Source: Paraburkholderia xenovorans LB400 (lineage in GTDB: Bacteria; Pseudomonadota; Gammaproteobacteria; Burkholderiales; Burkholderiaceae). From it: a stretch of DNA of 64,000 bases. The stretch is from contig NC_007952.1 in NCBI RefSeq assembly GCF_000013645.1, forward strand, positions 1,612,001 to 1,676,000, written 5' to 3'. This document shows positions 54,882-63,813 of the stretch, piece by piece. The position numbers and the translations under genes were made by a program. The notes beneath the pieces were generated by a model. The model did not search any database. It worked only from the letters and a program-made list of their open reading frames with translations, and was not told the DNA's origin. How positions within the stretch are numbered: position 1 is the stretch's first letter; every line of letters begins with the position of its first letter.

Positions 54882-56041
54882 GTCTCGATATCTTCTGGTT
54901 TTTGCCGACCTCGGGCGATACGCGCTATCTCGGCAAGTCCGATTTCGGCCGGCCGCCCACCAACGAATATATGCGTCAGATCGCGGTCACGGCCGAGAAT
55001 CTGGGCTACGACGGTTTGCTGATTCCGACCGGCAGCAGTTGCCAGGATCCGTGGGTGACCGCCGCCAGCCTCGTGCCGGTGACACAGCGCATCAAACTTC
55101 TGGTCGCGTTGCGCACTTCGGTCAGCGGCCCGACCGCCGCCGCCCGCCAGGCCGCGACGCTCGACCAGGCGTTGCATGGACGCCTGCTGCTCAACGTAGT
55201 GCCCGGCGGCGACGCCACCGAACTTGCCGCCGACGGCGTATTTCTGCCGCACGACGAGCGCTATGCGGCGGCCGATGAGTTCCTCACCGTCTGGCGCGAT
55301 CTGCTCGCCGGCGAGACGGTGGACTTCAAGGGCAAATACGTTCACGTGGAGCAGGCGCGCAACTTTCATCCGCCTGTGCAGCAGCCGGCGCCGGCGCTGT
55401 ATTTCGGCGGGTCGTCGCCGGCCGCGCATGAGCTGGCGGCCAAGCATGTGGACGCCTATCTGACGTGGGGTGAACCGCCCGCCGCCGTAGCCGAAAAATT
55501 CGCCGATGTGCAGCGGCGCGCGGCCGCCCACGGCCGCAAGCTGCGACTCGGCGTGCGTCTGCATGTGATCGTGCGCGAGACCAATGAAGAGGCATGGGCC
55601 GAAGCCGACCGCCTCATCAGCAAGCTCGACGACGATGACATCCGCCGTGCGCAGGAGAACTATGCGCGCATGGATTCGGTCGGACAGCGCCGTATGGCGG
55701 AATTGCACGGCGGGCGCCGCGACAGGCTGGAGATCAGCCCGAACTTGTGGGCCGGCGTTGGTCTGGTGCGCGGCGGGGCGGGCACGGCTCTGGTCGGCGA
55801 CGCACAGACGGTCGCCGCGCGGCTGCAGGAATACGTCGACGCGGGCGCGGATAGCTTCGTGCTGTCCGGCTATCCGCATCTCGAGGAGTCGATCCGCTTT
55901 GCAGAACTCGTGTTCCCGCTGTTGCCCGGCAAGAAGCCGGTCACGTTGCGCGATCAGGTCCTGACGGGCGGCGCCTTCGATGTGCGGGCAAACGCTGGCG
56001 CGAGTAGCGAGAGCGGAGCCCGGTCGAAGGCGCAGGTGTAA
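54878..56041 (+). CDS. ssuD: FMNH2-dependent alkanesulfonate monooxygenase SsuD
   Basis: 387 residues; releases sulfite from alkanesulfonates. N-terminus MSLDIFWFLPTSGDTRYLGK, active-site Cys C55 (PTGSSCQDPW), VALRTSVSGPTAAARQAATL, YLTWGEPPAAVAEKFADVQR, LRLGVRLHVIVRETNEEAW with the conserved His/Arg, and LEISPNLWAGVGLVRGGAGT are all closely like Escherichia coli SsuD. Slightly longer than the 381-residue enzyme. No SsuE flavin reductase gene is in the window. It is convergent with the ssuCAB-type transporter operon. Confidence 0.94.
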   Translation: MSLDIFWFLPTSGDTRYLGKSDFGRPPTNEYMRQIAVTAENLGYDGLLIPTGSSCQDPWVTAASLVPVTQRIKLLVALRTSVSGPTAAARQAATLDQALHGRLLLNVVPGGDATELAADGVFLPHDERYAAADEFLTVWRDLLAGETVDFKGKYVHVEQARNFHPPVQQPAPALYFGGSSPAAHELAAKHVDAYLTWGEPPAAVAEKFADVQRRAAAHGRKLRLGVRLHVIVRETNEEAWAEADRLISKLDDDDIRRAQENYARMDSVGQRRMAELHGGRRDRLEISPNLWAGVGLVRGGAGTALVGDAQTVAARLQEYVDAGADSFVLSGYPHLEESIRFAELVFPLLPGKKPVTLRDQVLTGGAFDVRANAGASSESGARSKAQV

Positions 56042-56070
56042 CGCAACCGGCAAGGGCGCCAGCTAGCTCA

Positions 56071-56100
56071 CCGGAATCCCGCGAAGGCGTGGGATTCCGG
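56071..56100. terminator. Hairpin between convergent ssuD and ssuC
   Basis: CCGGAATCCC / GGGATTCCGG, a perfect 10-bp stem with a 10-base loop, centred in the 93-base convergent gap. It lacks a U-tract. Confidence 0.55.
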
Positions 56101-56134
56101 CAACCGCATATAGCGGTCGCATGAAGCACCCGCG

Positions 56135-56980
56135 CTATCGCTCCTGCTCGACCCGGCCAAGGCCGAAACGGCGATAAGCCAAGCGCGCGGCGAAGTCGAG
56201 CAGAAACCCGAGCGCACCGATAACCAGAATCACCGCAGTCAGCTCGGAATACGCGAGGCGGTCGCGGGTATCGAGAATCAGATAGCCGAGGCCTGAGCTC
56301 ACGCCGAGCATCTCCGCCGGCACCAGCACGATCCACAGAATGCCGATGGCAAGCCGCACGCCGGTCAGCACATGCGCGGCGATGCCGGGCACGTACACAT
56401 ACCAGAGCATTTCGCCGCGCGTGGCCGCAAGACTTTCGCCGAGCTGCAACCAGCGCTTGTCGATGTGCGCGACACCGGCGGCGGTGCTCATCATCAGCGG
56501 CCACACGGCGGCGAACGCCAGCAGGAAATACACCGCGCGGTCGCCGACGCCGAGCGACATCACGGCGATCGGCATCCACGACAGCGGCGAGATCATGCGT
56601 AAAAACTGAAGCGTGGGCGACAACGCCGTATCGAGCGCTTTCACGCGGCCGATCAGAAAACCGAGCGGCACGCCGACCACCAGCGCCCACAGCAGACCAA
56701 TCGCGATGCGCCGCAGGCTCGTGACGATGTGGACGGCGAGACGATCGTCGGTGATCAGCGCCGGCAGCGTTTCGATCGCGCGGGCCGGCGAAAACTGCGC
56801 GGCGAGCGTACCCGGCGCGGCGAAAACGGCGACCGCCAGCCACCATATCGCGACGATGCCCACGAGGCCTCCCAGCCCGAGTGCGGCGCGACCCAGCCAG
56901 CCCGACGATGCGGCGCCGTTCGCGCGCGCGGCTGGGTTGACGGCAGGCGCGGGAGCAGGGCGCGTCGACAGGCTAGACAA
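56135..56980 (-). CDS. ssuC: Sulfonate-type ABC transporter permease (SsuC-like)
   Basis: About 281 residues. I chose the TTG at 56980, which follows a GGAG Shine-Dalgarno and overlaps the binding-protein stop by eight bases; another TTG at 57019 lies further inside the upstream gene. Helices: LGGLVGIVAIWWLAVAVFAA, IAIGLLWALVVGVPLGFLIG, AVYFLLAFAAVWPLMMSTAA and LTAVILVIGALGFLLDFAAR. The coupling loop includes LGESLAATRGEMLWYVYVPG. Last gene of the minus-strand operon ahpD-like, SfnB/DszC-like, ssuB, ssuA, ssuC. Confidence 0.85.
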   Translation of the reverse strand: MSSLSTRPAPAPAVNPAARANGAASSGWLGRAALGLGGLVGIVAIWWLAVAVFAAPGTLAAQFSPARAIETLPALITDDRLAVHIVTSLRRIAIGLLWALVVGVPLGFLIGRVKALDTALSPTLQFLRMISPLSWMPIAVMSLGVGDRAVYFLLAFAAVWPLMMSTAAGVAHIDKRWLQLGESLAATRGEMLWYVYVPGIAAHVLTGVRLAIGILWIVLVPAEMLGVSSGLGYLILDTRDRLAYSELTAVILVIGALGFLLDFAARLAYRRFGLGRVEQER

Positions 56981-58163
56981 CGATCGTCTCCGTGCGCGAA
57001 AAACCTTCCGGCAAGCCAAATGCCTGCATCCCGCCAGCCGACTTGATGCTGTTTTTCACGAAACGGTCGTCCACCAGGTCGCGCGCGACGAATGCCGGAT
57101 CGAGTTGGCCCAGGAACGGCGCATTGCCTTCGAGCTGAGTCGTTTTCAGGCGGCGAACCAGTTCTTCCGTATAGGCGGGATAGGGATAAGGCTGGAAATC
57201 GATCCGCTTTGCGTGCCAGTCCGCATGGATGATCGCGCGATCGGCCAGATAGCGGCCCTGATCGCCGGGGGCAGGGGCCAGCACCTCGGTCAATACGGCG
57301 GCTGTGTGCGGCGTGTAATGGTTCTGGCCGGTTTTCGACAATAGCTGCGCGGCCTCTTGCGGATGAGCGCGCGTCCACAACTGCGCCTTCACCACCGAAT
57401 CGACCACCTTCTGCGACCACGCGGCGCGTTCGGTCAGATCCCGCTCGTGCATGAACACGACGCAGCATGCATGGTTCTTCCAGACATCGCCGGTAAAGCG
57501 CAGCACCTTGCCGATTTTCAGCCCTTCGGCCGCCGCATTGAACGGCTCGGCGACGATGAACCCGGCGATCTGTCTCGACGCCAGCGCCGGCGGCATGTCC
57601 GACGGCGCCATGACGATGAGTCTGACTTCGTTCGGCTTGAGCTCGCCGTCTTTCTTCAGAACCGGCACGAGTCCTTGCGTGCGCAACATGTCCTGCACGA
57701 CGACGTTATGGATCGAGTACCAGAACGGCACCGCCACCGTTTTTCCGCCGAGGTCCGCGACCTTGCCGATGTCGGGCGACACGGTCAGCGCCGAGCCATT
57801 GACGTGATTCCAGGCGACTACCTTCGCCGGGGCCTGGCTGCCGTAGCGTGCCCAGATCGTCATCGGCGCGAGCAGGTGTACCACGTTGACCTGACCCGAC
57901 AGAAACGCTTCGACCAGTTGCGCCCAACTGCGCAGCAGCGTCGGTTTCTCGACGGCGAGGCCCGCCGCTTCGAAATAGCCGTTGTTATGGGCGACCAGCA
58001 AAGGCGTGGCGTCGGTGATTGGCAGATAGCCGATGCGCACGGGCGCGTTCGGGTCCGTGGCGGCTCGCGCGTTGAGCGCGCCAAGCAACGGCCCGGCGCC
58101 GGCGACGGTGAACATCGAAGCGAGCTTGAGCCACTCGCGGCGGGACATCGGAAGCTGGCACAT
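56973..58163 (-). CDS. ssuA: Sulfonate/nitrate-type ABC transporter binding protein with Tat signal (SsuA-like)
   Basis: 396 residues. MCQLPMSRREWLKLASMFTV has a twin-arginine motif (SRREWLK), with cleavage probably after ALNARA. NMT1/SsuA-like fold: VRIGYLPITDATPLLVAHNN, FLSGQVNVVHLLAPMTIWAR and AVPFWYSIHNVVVQDMLRTQ. The mature chain is longer than E. coli SsuA and resembles the nitrate/bicarbonate binding (NrtA/CmpA) branch. Ligand could therefore be another sulfonate or sulfate ester. It lies 17 bases downstream of ssuB. Confidence 0.82.
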   Translation of the reverse strand: MCQLPMSRREWLKLASMFTVAGAGPLLGALNARAATDPNAPVRIGYLPITDATPLLVAHNNGYFEAAGLAVEKPTLLRSWAQLVEAFLSGQVNVVHLLAPMTIWARYGSQAPAKVVAWNHVNGSALTVSPDIGKVADLGGKTVAVPFWYSIHNVVVQDMLRTQGLVPVLKKDGELKPNEVRLIVMAPSDMPPALASRQIAGFIVAEPFNAAAEGLKIGKVLRFTGDVWKNHACCVVFMHERDLTERAAWSQKVVDSVVKAQLWTRAHPQEAAQLLSKTGQNHYTPHTAAVLTEVLAPAPGDQGRYLADRAIIHADWHAKRIDFQPYPYPAYTEELVRRLKTTQLEGNAPFLGQLDPAFVARDLVDDRFVKNSIKSAGGMQAFGLPEGFSRTETIVV

Positions 58164-58180
58164 GCGTTTTTGCCTTCTTT

Positions 58181-58975
58181 CTATATGGGGGCGGTGAGGG
58201 CCGCGCGCGACATCGAATCACGCAGCGCCTGAAGAATCTGGATGCGCAACGCGCCGAGCGCTTCGAGGTGCATCTCGCGCGGCGACGGGACATCTACTGT
58301 CAGTTGCAGGATCAGCTTGCCCCGATTGCCCAGCACCACGATGCGATTGGAAACGAGCAACGCCTCGTCGATATCGTGCGTGACGAGGAGGGTCGCGGCA
58401 TCCGTCTCGCGTACCACGCCGACGAGTAGCTGTTGCATCTCGGCACGCGTGACTTCGTCGAGCGCGCCGAATGGTTCGTCCAGCAGCAGCGTGCGCGGTT
58501 TGCGGGCCAGGCAGCGGGCGAGCGCCGCGCGCTGTGCCATGCCACCCGACAACTGGCGCGGCGCGTAATGACGGGCATGGGCAAGCCCGACCTGATTCAA
58601 AGCCGTGGTGACGCGCTCGCGCCGCGTGCCGCGCGACAATTCCGGCTGACGTGAAAATCCGAGCCCGAACGCGACGTTCTTTTCGACCGACAGCCACGGC
58701 AGCAGACACGGATCCTGAAACGCGAGCGCGACGTCGGGCCGCGGACCGCGCAGGGCGACGCCGTCCACTGCGACATGGCCGGATTCGGCTTGCTGCAGTC
58801 CGGCGACGATACGCAGCAACGTCGACTTTCCGCAGCCGCTCGGTCCCAGCACGGAAACGAGTTCTCCGGCGCGCACGCTGAGATCGATACCGTCCAGCAC
58901 GCGGCGCCCTGCGTAGCTGAGTCCGACTTCGCGCACCTCCACGCGCGCCGCGCTCGTGCTGATGGCGTCGCTCAT
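58181..58975 (-). CDS. ssuB: Sulfonate-type ABC transporter ATPase (SsuB-like)
   Basis: 264 residues: Walker A GPSGCGKST near residue 43, Q-loop VALAFQDPCLLPWLSVEKNV, signature LSGGMAQRAALARCLARKP, Walker B LLLDEPFGALDEVTRAEMQQ and H-loop VTHDIDEALL. Typical of the nitrate/sulfonate/taurine subfamily. The start overlaps the upstream gene stop (ATGA). Confidence 0.9.
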   Translation of the reverse strand: MSDAISTSAARVEVREVGLSYAGRRVLDGIDLSVRAGELVSVLGPSGCGKSTLLRIVAGLQQAESGHVAVDGVALRGPRPDVALAFQDPCLLPWLSVEKNVAFGLGFSRQPELSRGTRRERVTTALNQVGLAHARHYAPRQLSGGMAQRAALARCLARKPRTLLLDEPFGALDEVTRAEMQQLLVGVVRETDAATLLVTHDIDEALLVSNRIVVLGNRGKLILQLTVDVPSPREMHLEALGALRIQILQALRDSMSRAALTAPI

Positions 58976-60075
58976 GCGGCCCTGGTCCGTTGATGCTGTG
59001 CCAGCTGGTTTTTCAGCTGCACGATGCTCGGCGTGACGATCGGCACGAAGGCCGCTTCACGCGTGCGCCGTGCGGTGCCGCCCTTTTCGCGCAGATAACC
59101 GCGTCCGCCCGCGGTCACGACTTCGAGGCGCACGGCGCGATCGACCGCGGCCGCGAGGCCGATCCGCACTTCGAACAGCGCGGCAGGCGCCGAAACGAAG
59201 GTACCGTGTTGAACGCCGTCGAATAGCCGTTTTGTCAGCGCGTCGAGTTCATGTGCGAGCGGGGCGACTTCGTCCGCTACGGCCGCGCGGGCGGGTGCGC
59301 TGCTTTCATCGATTGCGGCAAGCGCGCGGCGGGCGAGGCCGATCGACAATCCGCATTGAAAACCGAGAAACGCCGGGCGCACGCGCGCAAGGAAGGCGGG
59401 CGCGTCGGCGGTAATTTGCCAGCTTGCGTCGAGCGCGGTGCGCTCCACCGTGAGGGCCGCCGTGTTGCTCGAACGCAGCGCAATCAGATCGAGATCGTCG
59501 CTGCGCACGACACCCGCTGCGTCGTGAGGAATCGCGAAGATCGAAGGCGGCGCGCCGTCGCTGTGATCGAACGCGGCGGCGGCAAGAAAACCCTCGCGGC
59601 GCAGGTTCGTGATCCACGGCAGCTTGCCGTTGAGCGTCCAGCCCGCGCCGGCTCCGTCGATGAGGCGGGGCGTCGCATTCATCTGCAGAGGCTCGATGTT
59701 CGACAGATACTTCATCGCGTTCGAGAGGCCCGTTGCGCCGGCCAGTTCGCCGCGCAACAGCGCGGGCAGCCAGCGTGCCCGCAGCGCCTCGTTCGGGCTT
59801 TGCAGCAGATATTCGATGAACGTGCGCTGCCCCCAGAACACGAATGCCGCCGTCAGCGAATGGGCGGCAACGCCGGCGATGGCTTCGATCGCATCGACCG
59901 CCGTGCCGTCCAGACCGCCTTCATGCGCCGGCACGCCGATCTGGAAAAGATCCGCGCGCCCGAGCCGCGGCAGGATCTCGCGCGCGAGGTCTTGCGCTGT
60001 GTCGATAGCCTCGGCGTTAGCGTCGAGCCATGTGGCGAGCTCCGGTGCGGTGGTAGTCAGCGGCTGTGGTTTCAT
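58972..60075 (-). CDS. Acyl-CoA dehydrogenase-fold flavoprotein (SfnB/DszC-like) of the ssu operon
   Basis: 367 residues from the ATG at 60075; an open frame to 60159 overlaps the upstream gene and is not family-like. Blocks: RADLFQIGVPAHEGGLDGTA near residue 38, IAGVAAHSLTAAFVFWGQRT, LSNAMKYLSNIEPLQMNATP and the C-terminal LEVVTAGGRGYLREKGGTAR. Shorter and more diverged than the SfnB pair at 51-53 kb. It is joined by ATGA overlaps on both sides, so it is translated with the transporter ATPase and the AhpD-like protein, presumably as an oxygenase/oxidoreductase for the imported compound. Confidence 0.78.
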   Translation of the reverse strand: MKPQPLTTTAPELATWLDANAEAIDTAQDLAREILPRLGRADLFQIGVPAHEGGLDGTAVDAIEAIAGVAAHSLTAAFVFWGQRTFIEYLLQSPNEALRARWLPALLRGELAGATGLSNAMKYLSNIEPLQMNATPRLIDGAGAGWTLNGKLPWITNLRREGFLAAAAFDHSDGAPPSIFAIPHDAAGVVRSDDLDLIALRSSNTAALTVERTALDASWQITADAPAFLARVRPAFLGFQCGLSIGLARRALAAIDESSAPARAAVADEVAPLAHELDALTKRLFDGVQHGTFVSAPAALFEVRIGLAAAVDRAVRLEVVTAGGRGYLREKGGTARRTREAAFVPIVTPSIVQLKNQLAQHQRTRAA

Positions 60076-60641
60076 GCGGCGTGTGCGCCCGCTTCCCAGC
60101 GATAAGCGGCCAGTTGCGGATTGAGTTCGTTCTGCGCGAGATTGTTGGCGAAATTGCATAGCGTGGCAAGACTCACGCCGAGCACGACTTCGAGTGCGTT
60201 AGCGTCGCTGAATCCCGCTGCGCGGAACGCGGCGAGTGCGTCGTCGGGCACGGCGCCGCGTGTGGCGATCACCGCGCGCGTGAAGATTGCGACTGCATCG
60301 AGACGAGGGTCGGGCAGCGGTTGTTGCTGCTCGCGGATCGCTTCGACCAGTTGCGGATCGAGTTGAGCCTTTTTCAATGCGACAGCCGTGTGCCCCGCGA
60401 CACAGAAGCCACAGCCGTGTATGCCGGCCGCCGTGATCTGCACTGTCTCGCGTTCAGCGAGCGTAAGGCCGCTGCGGCCATTGATTTCGGCGACGGTCAG
60501 GTATGTTTCGAGCGCGGTCGGCGCATTCGCCAGCGAGGCGACGAGATTCGGCAGGAAGCCGTTGGCCGCCTGTGCGCGTTCGAGGTAAGGGCGGCTCGCT
60601 TCAGGCGCGCTTTCGAGGGTGTGCAGCGGTAGACGGCTCAT
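60072..60641 (-). CDS. AhpD-like/carboxymuconolactone decarboxylase family protein
   Basis: 189 residues, all-helical CMD fold with the redox motif HGCGFCVAGHTAVA (C77 and C80, followed by His), as in AhpD peroxidase-like proteins. The N-terminus FLPNLVASLANAPTALETYL is standard. First gene of the minus-strand ssu-type operon. Possible roles are peroxide removal for the flavin monooxygenases or a thiol/disulfide step; this is inference. Confidence 0.87.
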   Translation of the reverse strand: MSRLPLHTLESAPEASRPYLERAQAANGFLPNLVASLANAPTALETYLTVAEINGRSGLTLAERETVQITAAGIHGCGFCVAGHTAVALKKAQLDPQLVEAIREQQQPLPDPRLDAVAIFTRAVIATRGAVPDDALAAFRAAGFSDANALEVVLGVSLATLCNFANNLAQNELNPQLAAYRWEAGAHAA

Positions 60642-60766
60642 GTCGATTGATTCCTCACAGATAGGCCTTTATTGTGGCCGCGCAACTGTGTCAGAACAAT
60701 GCGGCGCTGTCTGCGATTTCTGCGAGTTTGTCTAGCCGACGTACGGATTGCGGCAGAGTGTCGCGC

Positions 60767-61846
60767 TTAATGTAGCTGTAGCGCGGCGGATCCGGCTGGT
60801 TCGGCTGAGACGTGCGTCTCGATGGAATCGTGCGTGGTGCAGGCACGCCGCCATGCGCCGGGTTGAACGCCTGTCACGCGCTTGAATGCCTGCGAGAAGG
60901 CAGACTCGGACTGGTAGCCGACCCGCTCGGCCGCGTCCGGCGTACGCGCGCCACTTCTGAGCATCGCCGCGGCCAGCTTCATCCGGATCAGCGTGACGAA
61001 TTGCGCGGGCGGTTGCCCGGCAATGTCGACGAACTGCTTGCAGAAACGCGCCCGCGACATGTGGACGAAGTGCGCCATTGTCCCGGTCGTCCAGCGTTCG
61101 CCCGGTGATTCGATGATCGCGGTTACGAGCGGCGCGAATTCCGCCCGGCGCATCAGCGACCAGAAACACGGGACGATTTCGTCCTCGGCGCCCAACGCCC
61201 GCAGTGCGTAGACGAACAGCAGATCGGTGAGACGCGCGATGAGCGGCGAGGGCGTTTGCGCATCGCGCAGCGCTTCGACGCGGATCAGATCGAAAATGGC
61301 GCGCGCGCCGTCGAGCGACGGGTTGTTGCGACGCGCGACGATATGGTCGGGCAGCAGGCTGAGCAGCATGTCGTCGAGCGCCGAGTTGAACTCGAAGAAT
61401 CCGCATGCGATGCCGACGCTGGTGGTCGCGGTAGCTGGCGCGGTTGGCGAAGTTGTTGGCGCAGCGGGCGGCGGAGTCAGCGGCGACATGGTGCCGAAAC
61501 GCGCGCTCTCGTGGCCGCTCGCGGGTGGACGGAAGTCGGGGGAAAGACAATGCGGCATGTCGCGCAGCAGGAATACGGCGTCGCCGCTGGATAGGCGCAG
61601 GCTGTGCGCTTCACGCTCCGCGCTCGCGGGAAGATGAAGCCAACATTCACCGTGCAGCACGACGTGGAAGCTCGCGCGCCGACGTCCCGCGGTGGACGCC
61701 TGCCACGTTCCGCAATACTGGCCGACGTGAAAAACCGTGCTCTTCAGTTCGAGGCTGGAGAGCAGCCAGTCGGCTAGCTTGTCGGGGTTTTGCAGCATGA
61801 CGTCCAAAGGGTAATGGCGGATGCGTGGCGATGCATCATGGCTCAT
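60767..61846 (-). CDS. AraC-family regulator with cupin_6 N-terminus
   Basis: 359 residues from the ATG at 61846 (a TTG at 61879 extends it by 11). The N-terminal cupin-like sensor (VFHVGQYCGTWQASTAGRRR, ASFHVVLHGECWLHLPAS, SGDAVFLLRDMPHCLSPDFR) is split from the rest by a Pro/Thr-rich linker near residues 120-140. The C-terminal HTH pair is MAHFVHMSRARFCKQFVDIA and AERVGYQSESAFSQAFKRVT. It could regulate the minus-strand ssu-type operon just downstream, the divergent amine oxidase, or both; neither is proven. Confidence 0.85.
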   Translation of the reverse strand: MSHDASPRIRHYPLDVMLQNPDKLADWLLSSLELKSTVFHVGQYCGTWQASTAGRRRASFHVVLHGECWLHLPASAEREAHSLRLSSGDAVFLLRDMPHCLSPDFRPPASGHESARFGTMSPLTPPPAAPTTSPTAPATATTSVGIACGFFEFNSALDDMLLSLLPDHIVARRNNPSLDGARAIFDLIRVEALRDAQTPSPLIARLTDLLFVYALRALGAEDEIVPCFWSLMRRAEFAPLVTAIIESPGERWTTGTMAHFVHMSRARFCKQFVDIAGQPPAQFVTLIRMKLAAAMLRSGARTPDAAERVGYQSESAFSQAFKRVTGVQPGAWRRACTTHDSIETHVSAEPAGSAALQLH

Positions 61847-61929
61847 TACGTTAGCCGACTCGCGCGTGAGGGCAACCAATATTTTGTTCTTAGCTTATGG
61901 GGTGGCGGTTGGGCTGATGTGTGGTTGAC

Positions 61930-61958
61930 TTGACATAAGATAAATTATCAACATATTG
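61930..61958 (+). promoter_or_regulatory. Candidate promoter with embedded palindrome upstream of the amine oxidase
   Basis: TTGACA (61930-61935) matches the -35 consensus; 17 bases later ATATTG is a weak -10. Between them GATAAATTATC (61939-61949) is a perfect odd palindrome, placed like an operator that overlaps the promoter. The surrounding 61880-62220 has no convincing gene; 61910-61975 is strikingly AT-rich for this window. Confidence 0.5.
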
Positions 61959-62220
61959 GTTGTTAGGCCTTTTTAGAAATGTCCGGTTTCCTGCTCCGGG
62001 CTGCCTGCTATGGCGCATCGTCGCCACCCCCCAGTGTTTCCGATACCCGGTTCACGACACGCCACAAGCGATCGCATAAAATAACCCCAGTCCGTTGCAA
62101 TACGCCCCAACGCAATCCCCAATCACACAAAATCCCGATCGATGACCCGAGCCTTCGCAACCCGGGACGCCATCCGATTCCGTTCATCATTGTTTTCTCC
62201 AGCCGGGCCACCATGTCCCT

Positions 62221-63813
62221 ATGTCGAGAATGACCACACATGCGATGAGCCGCCGGCACCTGCTGACGCTGATCGGCAAGAACCTCGGCGCGGCCGCCAT
62301 GATGCAAGGCATGGGCACGCTGGGGTTCGCCGCTACCTCGACCTACGCCGGACCGATCAAACTGGATGGAGCGCCCAAAGCAACGCGAATTCTGGTGCTC
62401 GGCGCCGGCATGGCTGGCCTTGTCGCGGCCTTTGAGTTGAGGAACGCGGGCTACCACGTACAGGTGCTCGAATACAACGACCGCGCGGGTGGCCGGGCCT
62501 GGACTGTCAGGGGCGGTGATCGTTATACAGAACTCGGCGGTGCCACCCAGTACTGCGATTTCGCCGACGGGCTTTATCTGAACCCAGGGCCGTGGCGCAT
62601 TCCGTATCACCACCGGGGCGTACTCGACTATGCAAAACGCCTGAAGGTGTCGCTCGAGCCGTTCGTCCAGGTCAACTACAACGCATACCTGCATTCGCCG
62701 GAAGCCTTCGATGGCAAGCCGCAACGATTCCGCGCGGTGCAGACCGACTATCAAGGCTACATCGCCGAACTGCTTTCCAAGGCCGTCCGCAAGGACGCGC
62801 TCGACGATGCGTTGTCAGCCGAAGATGCGCATCTGCTACTCGAATCCCTGCGCCAATGGGGTGCGCTCGGTCGGGATGGTCGCTATCAGGCGGGACCGCG
62901 AAGCAGTGAACGCCGCGGGTTCGCAATCGCGCATGGCGGCGGCCTGATGCCCAGGGCCGTGCCGTCGAATCTGCTCCCGCGCGACCCTTTGCTGGCATCG
63001 CGTTTGTGGCAATGGCTCTCGTCCGGAAACGAGCAGGATTTCCAGAGCGCCATTTTTCAGCCCGTCGGCGGCATGGACAGGATTGCCCATGCCATTTATT
63101 CGCAGGTCGCGAGCGCGGTAGTTTTCAACGCACGGGTCACGGCCATCTCTCAGGACGAGCAAGGCGTCAGCGTACGCTACACCGATACGACCACCCGGAC
63201 CGAACGGACCGCGCACGCGGATTGGCTGGTGTGCACCATCCCGCTCTCGATTCTGAGTCAGATCGACATTGCGGTCGGCCCGGCCATGCGCGCCGCGATC
63301 GATGCGGTGCCCTACGAGACATCGGTGAAAATCGGGTTGCAATTCGGCCGGCGATTCTGGGAAGAAGACGAGCAGATCTACGGCGGCATCACGCATACCG
63401 ACCTGCCGATCTCGACGATCGGCTACCCGGCAACGGGTTATGGAGCAACCGGTCCAGCGGTGCTGCTAGGCGCCTACATGTGGGGACCCGCCAGCTATGA
63501 GATGGGTGCGTTGCCCCCTGCCGAACGGATCGCGGAGGCATTGAGCCAAGGCAGCCAGATTCATCCGCAATACGCGAGCGAGTACCAGAACGGCTTCGCG
63601 ATGAGCTGGAGCCGATCGCCGTTCACGAACGGCTGCTTCGCCGCATGGACGGATGCGTTGAGAAAAGCGCATTACACGGATCTCTGTCAGATCGACGGAC
63701 GGATCGTCCTGGCCGGCGAGCACGCGTCCCATATTCCGGCATGGCAGGAAGGCGCCGTGCTGTCGTCGCTGGATGCGATCACGCGGTTGCATCGGAGAAT
63801 CGTCAATGGATAG
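62221..63813 (+). CDS. Tat-exported flavin monoamine oxidase family protein
   Basis: 530 residues. N-terminus with a twin-arginine motif (AMSRRHLLTLIGKNLGAAAM) and a hydrophobic stretch suggests Tat export of the folded flavoprotein. FAD fold ILVLGAGMAGLVAAFELRNA (GxGxxG at 61-66), GGRAW and GG-rich YTELGGATQYCDFADG follow. The C-terminal FAD region is RIVLAGEHASHIPAWQEGAV. This belongs to the MAO/L-amino-acid oxidase/NicA2-like superfamily. It overlaps a cytochrome c gene by eight bases, implying electron delivery to a periplasmic cytochrome instead of oxygen. Substrate unknown; primary amine or amino acid likely. An alternative ATG lies at 62230. Confidence 0.87.
   Translation: MSRMTTHAMSRRHLLTLIGKNLGAAAMMQGMGTLGFAATSTYAGPIKLDGAPKATRILVLGAGMAGLVAAFELRNAGYHVQVLEYNDRAGGRAWTVRGGDRYTELGGATQYCDFADGLYLNPGPWRIPYHHRGVLDYAKRLKVSLEPFVQVNYNAYLHSPEAFDGKPQRFRAVQTDYQGYIAELLSKAVRKDALDDALSAEDAHLLLESLRQWGALGRDGRYQAGPRSSERRGFAIAHGGGLMPRAVPSNLLPRDPLLASRLWQWLSSGNEQDFQSAIFQPVGGMDRIAHAIYSQVASAVVFNARVTAISQDEQGVSVRYTDTTTRTERTAHADWLVCTIPLSILSQIDIAVGPAMRAAIDAVPYETSVKIGLQFGRRFWEEDEQIYGGITHTDLPISTIGYPATGYGATGPAVLLGAYMWGPASYEMGALPPAERIAEALSQGSQIHPQYASEYQNGFAMSWSRSPFTNGCFAAWTDALRKAHYTDLCQIDGRIVLAGEHASHIPAWQEGAVLSSLDAITRLHRRIVNG

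Noticed and set aside
61979..62233. 84-codon frame upstream of the amine oxidase
   Set aside because: No Shine-Dalgarno, low-complexity basic sequence and overlap with the oxidase start; read as leader sequence.
62008..62754. 248-codon minus-strand frame over the amine oxidase 5' region
   Set aside because: Antisense to a clear FAD-binding domain; no family features.
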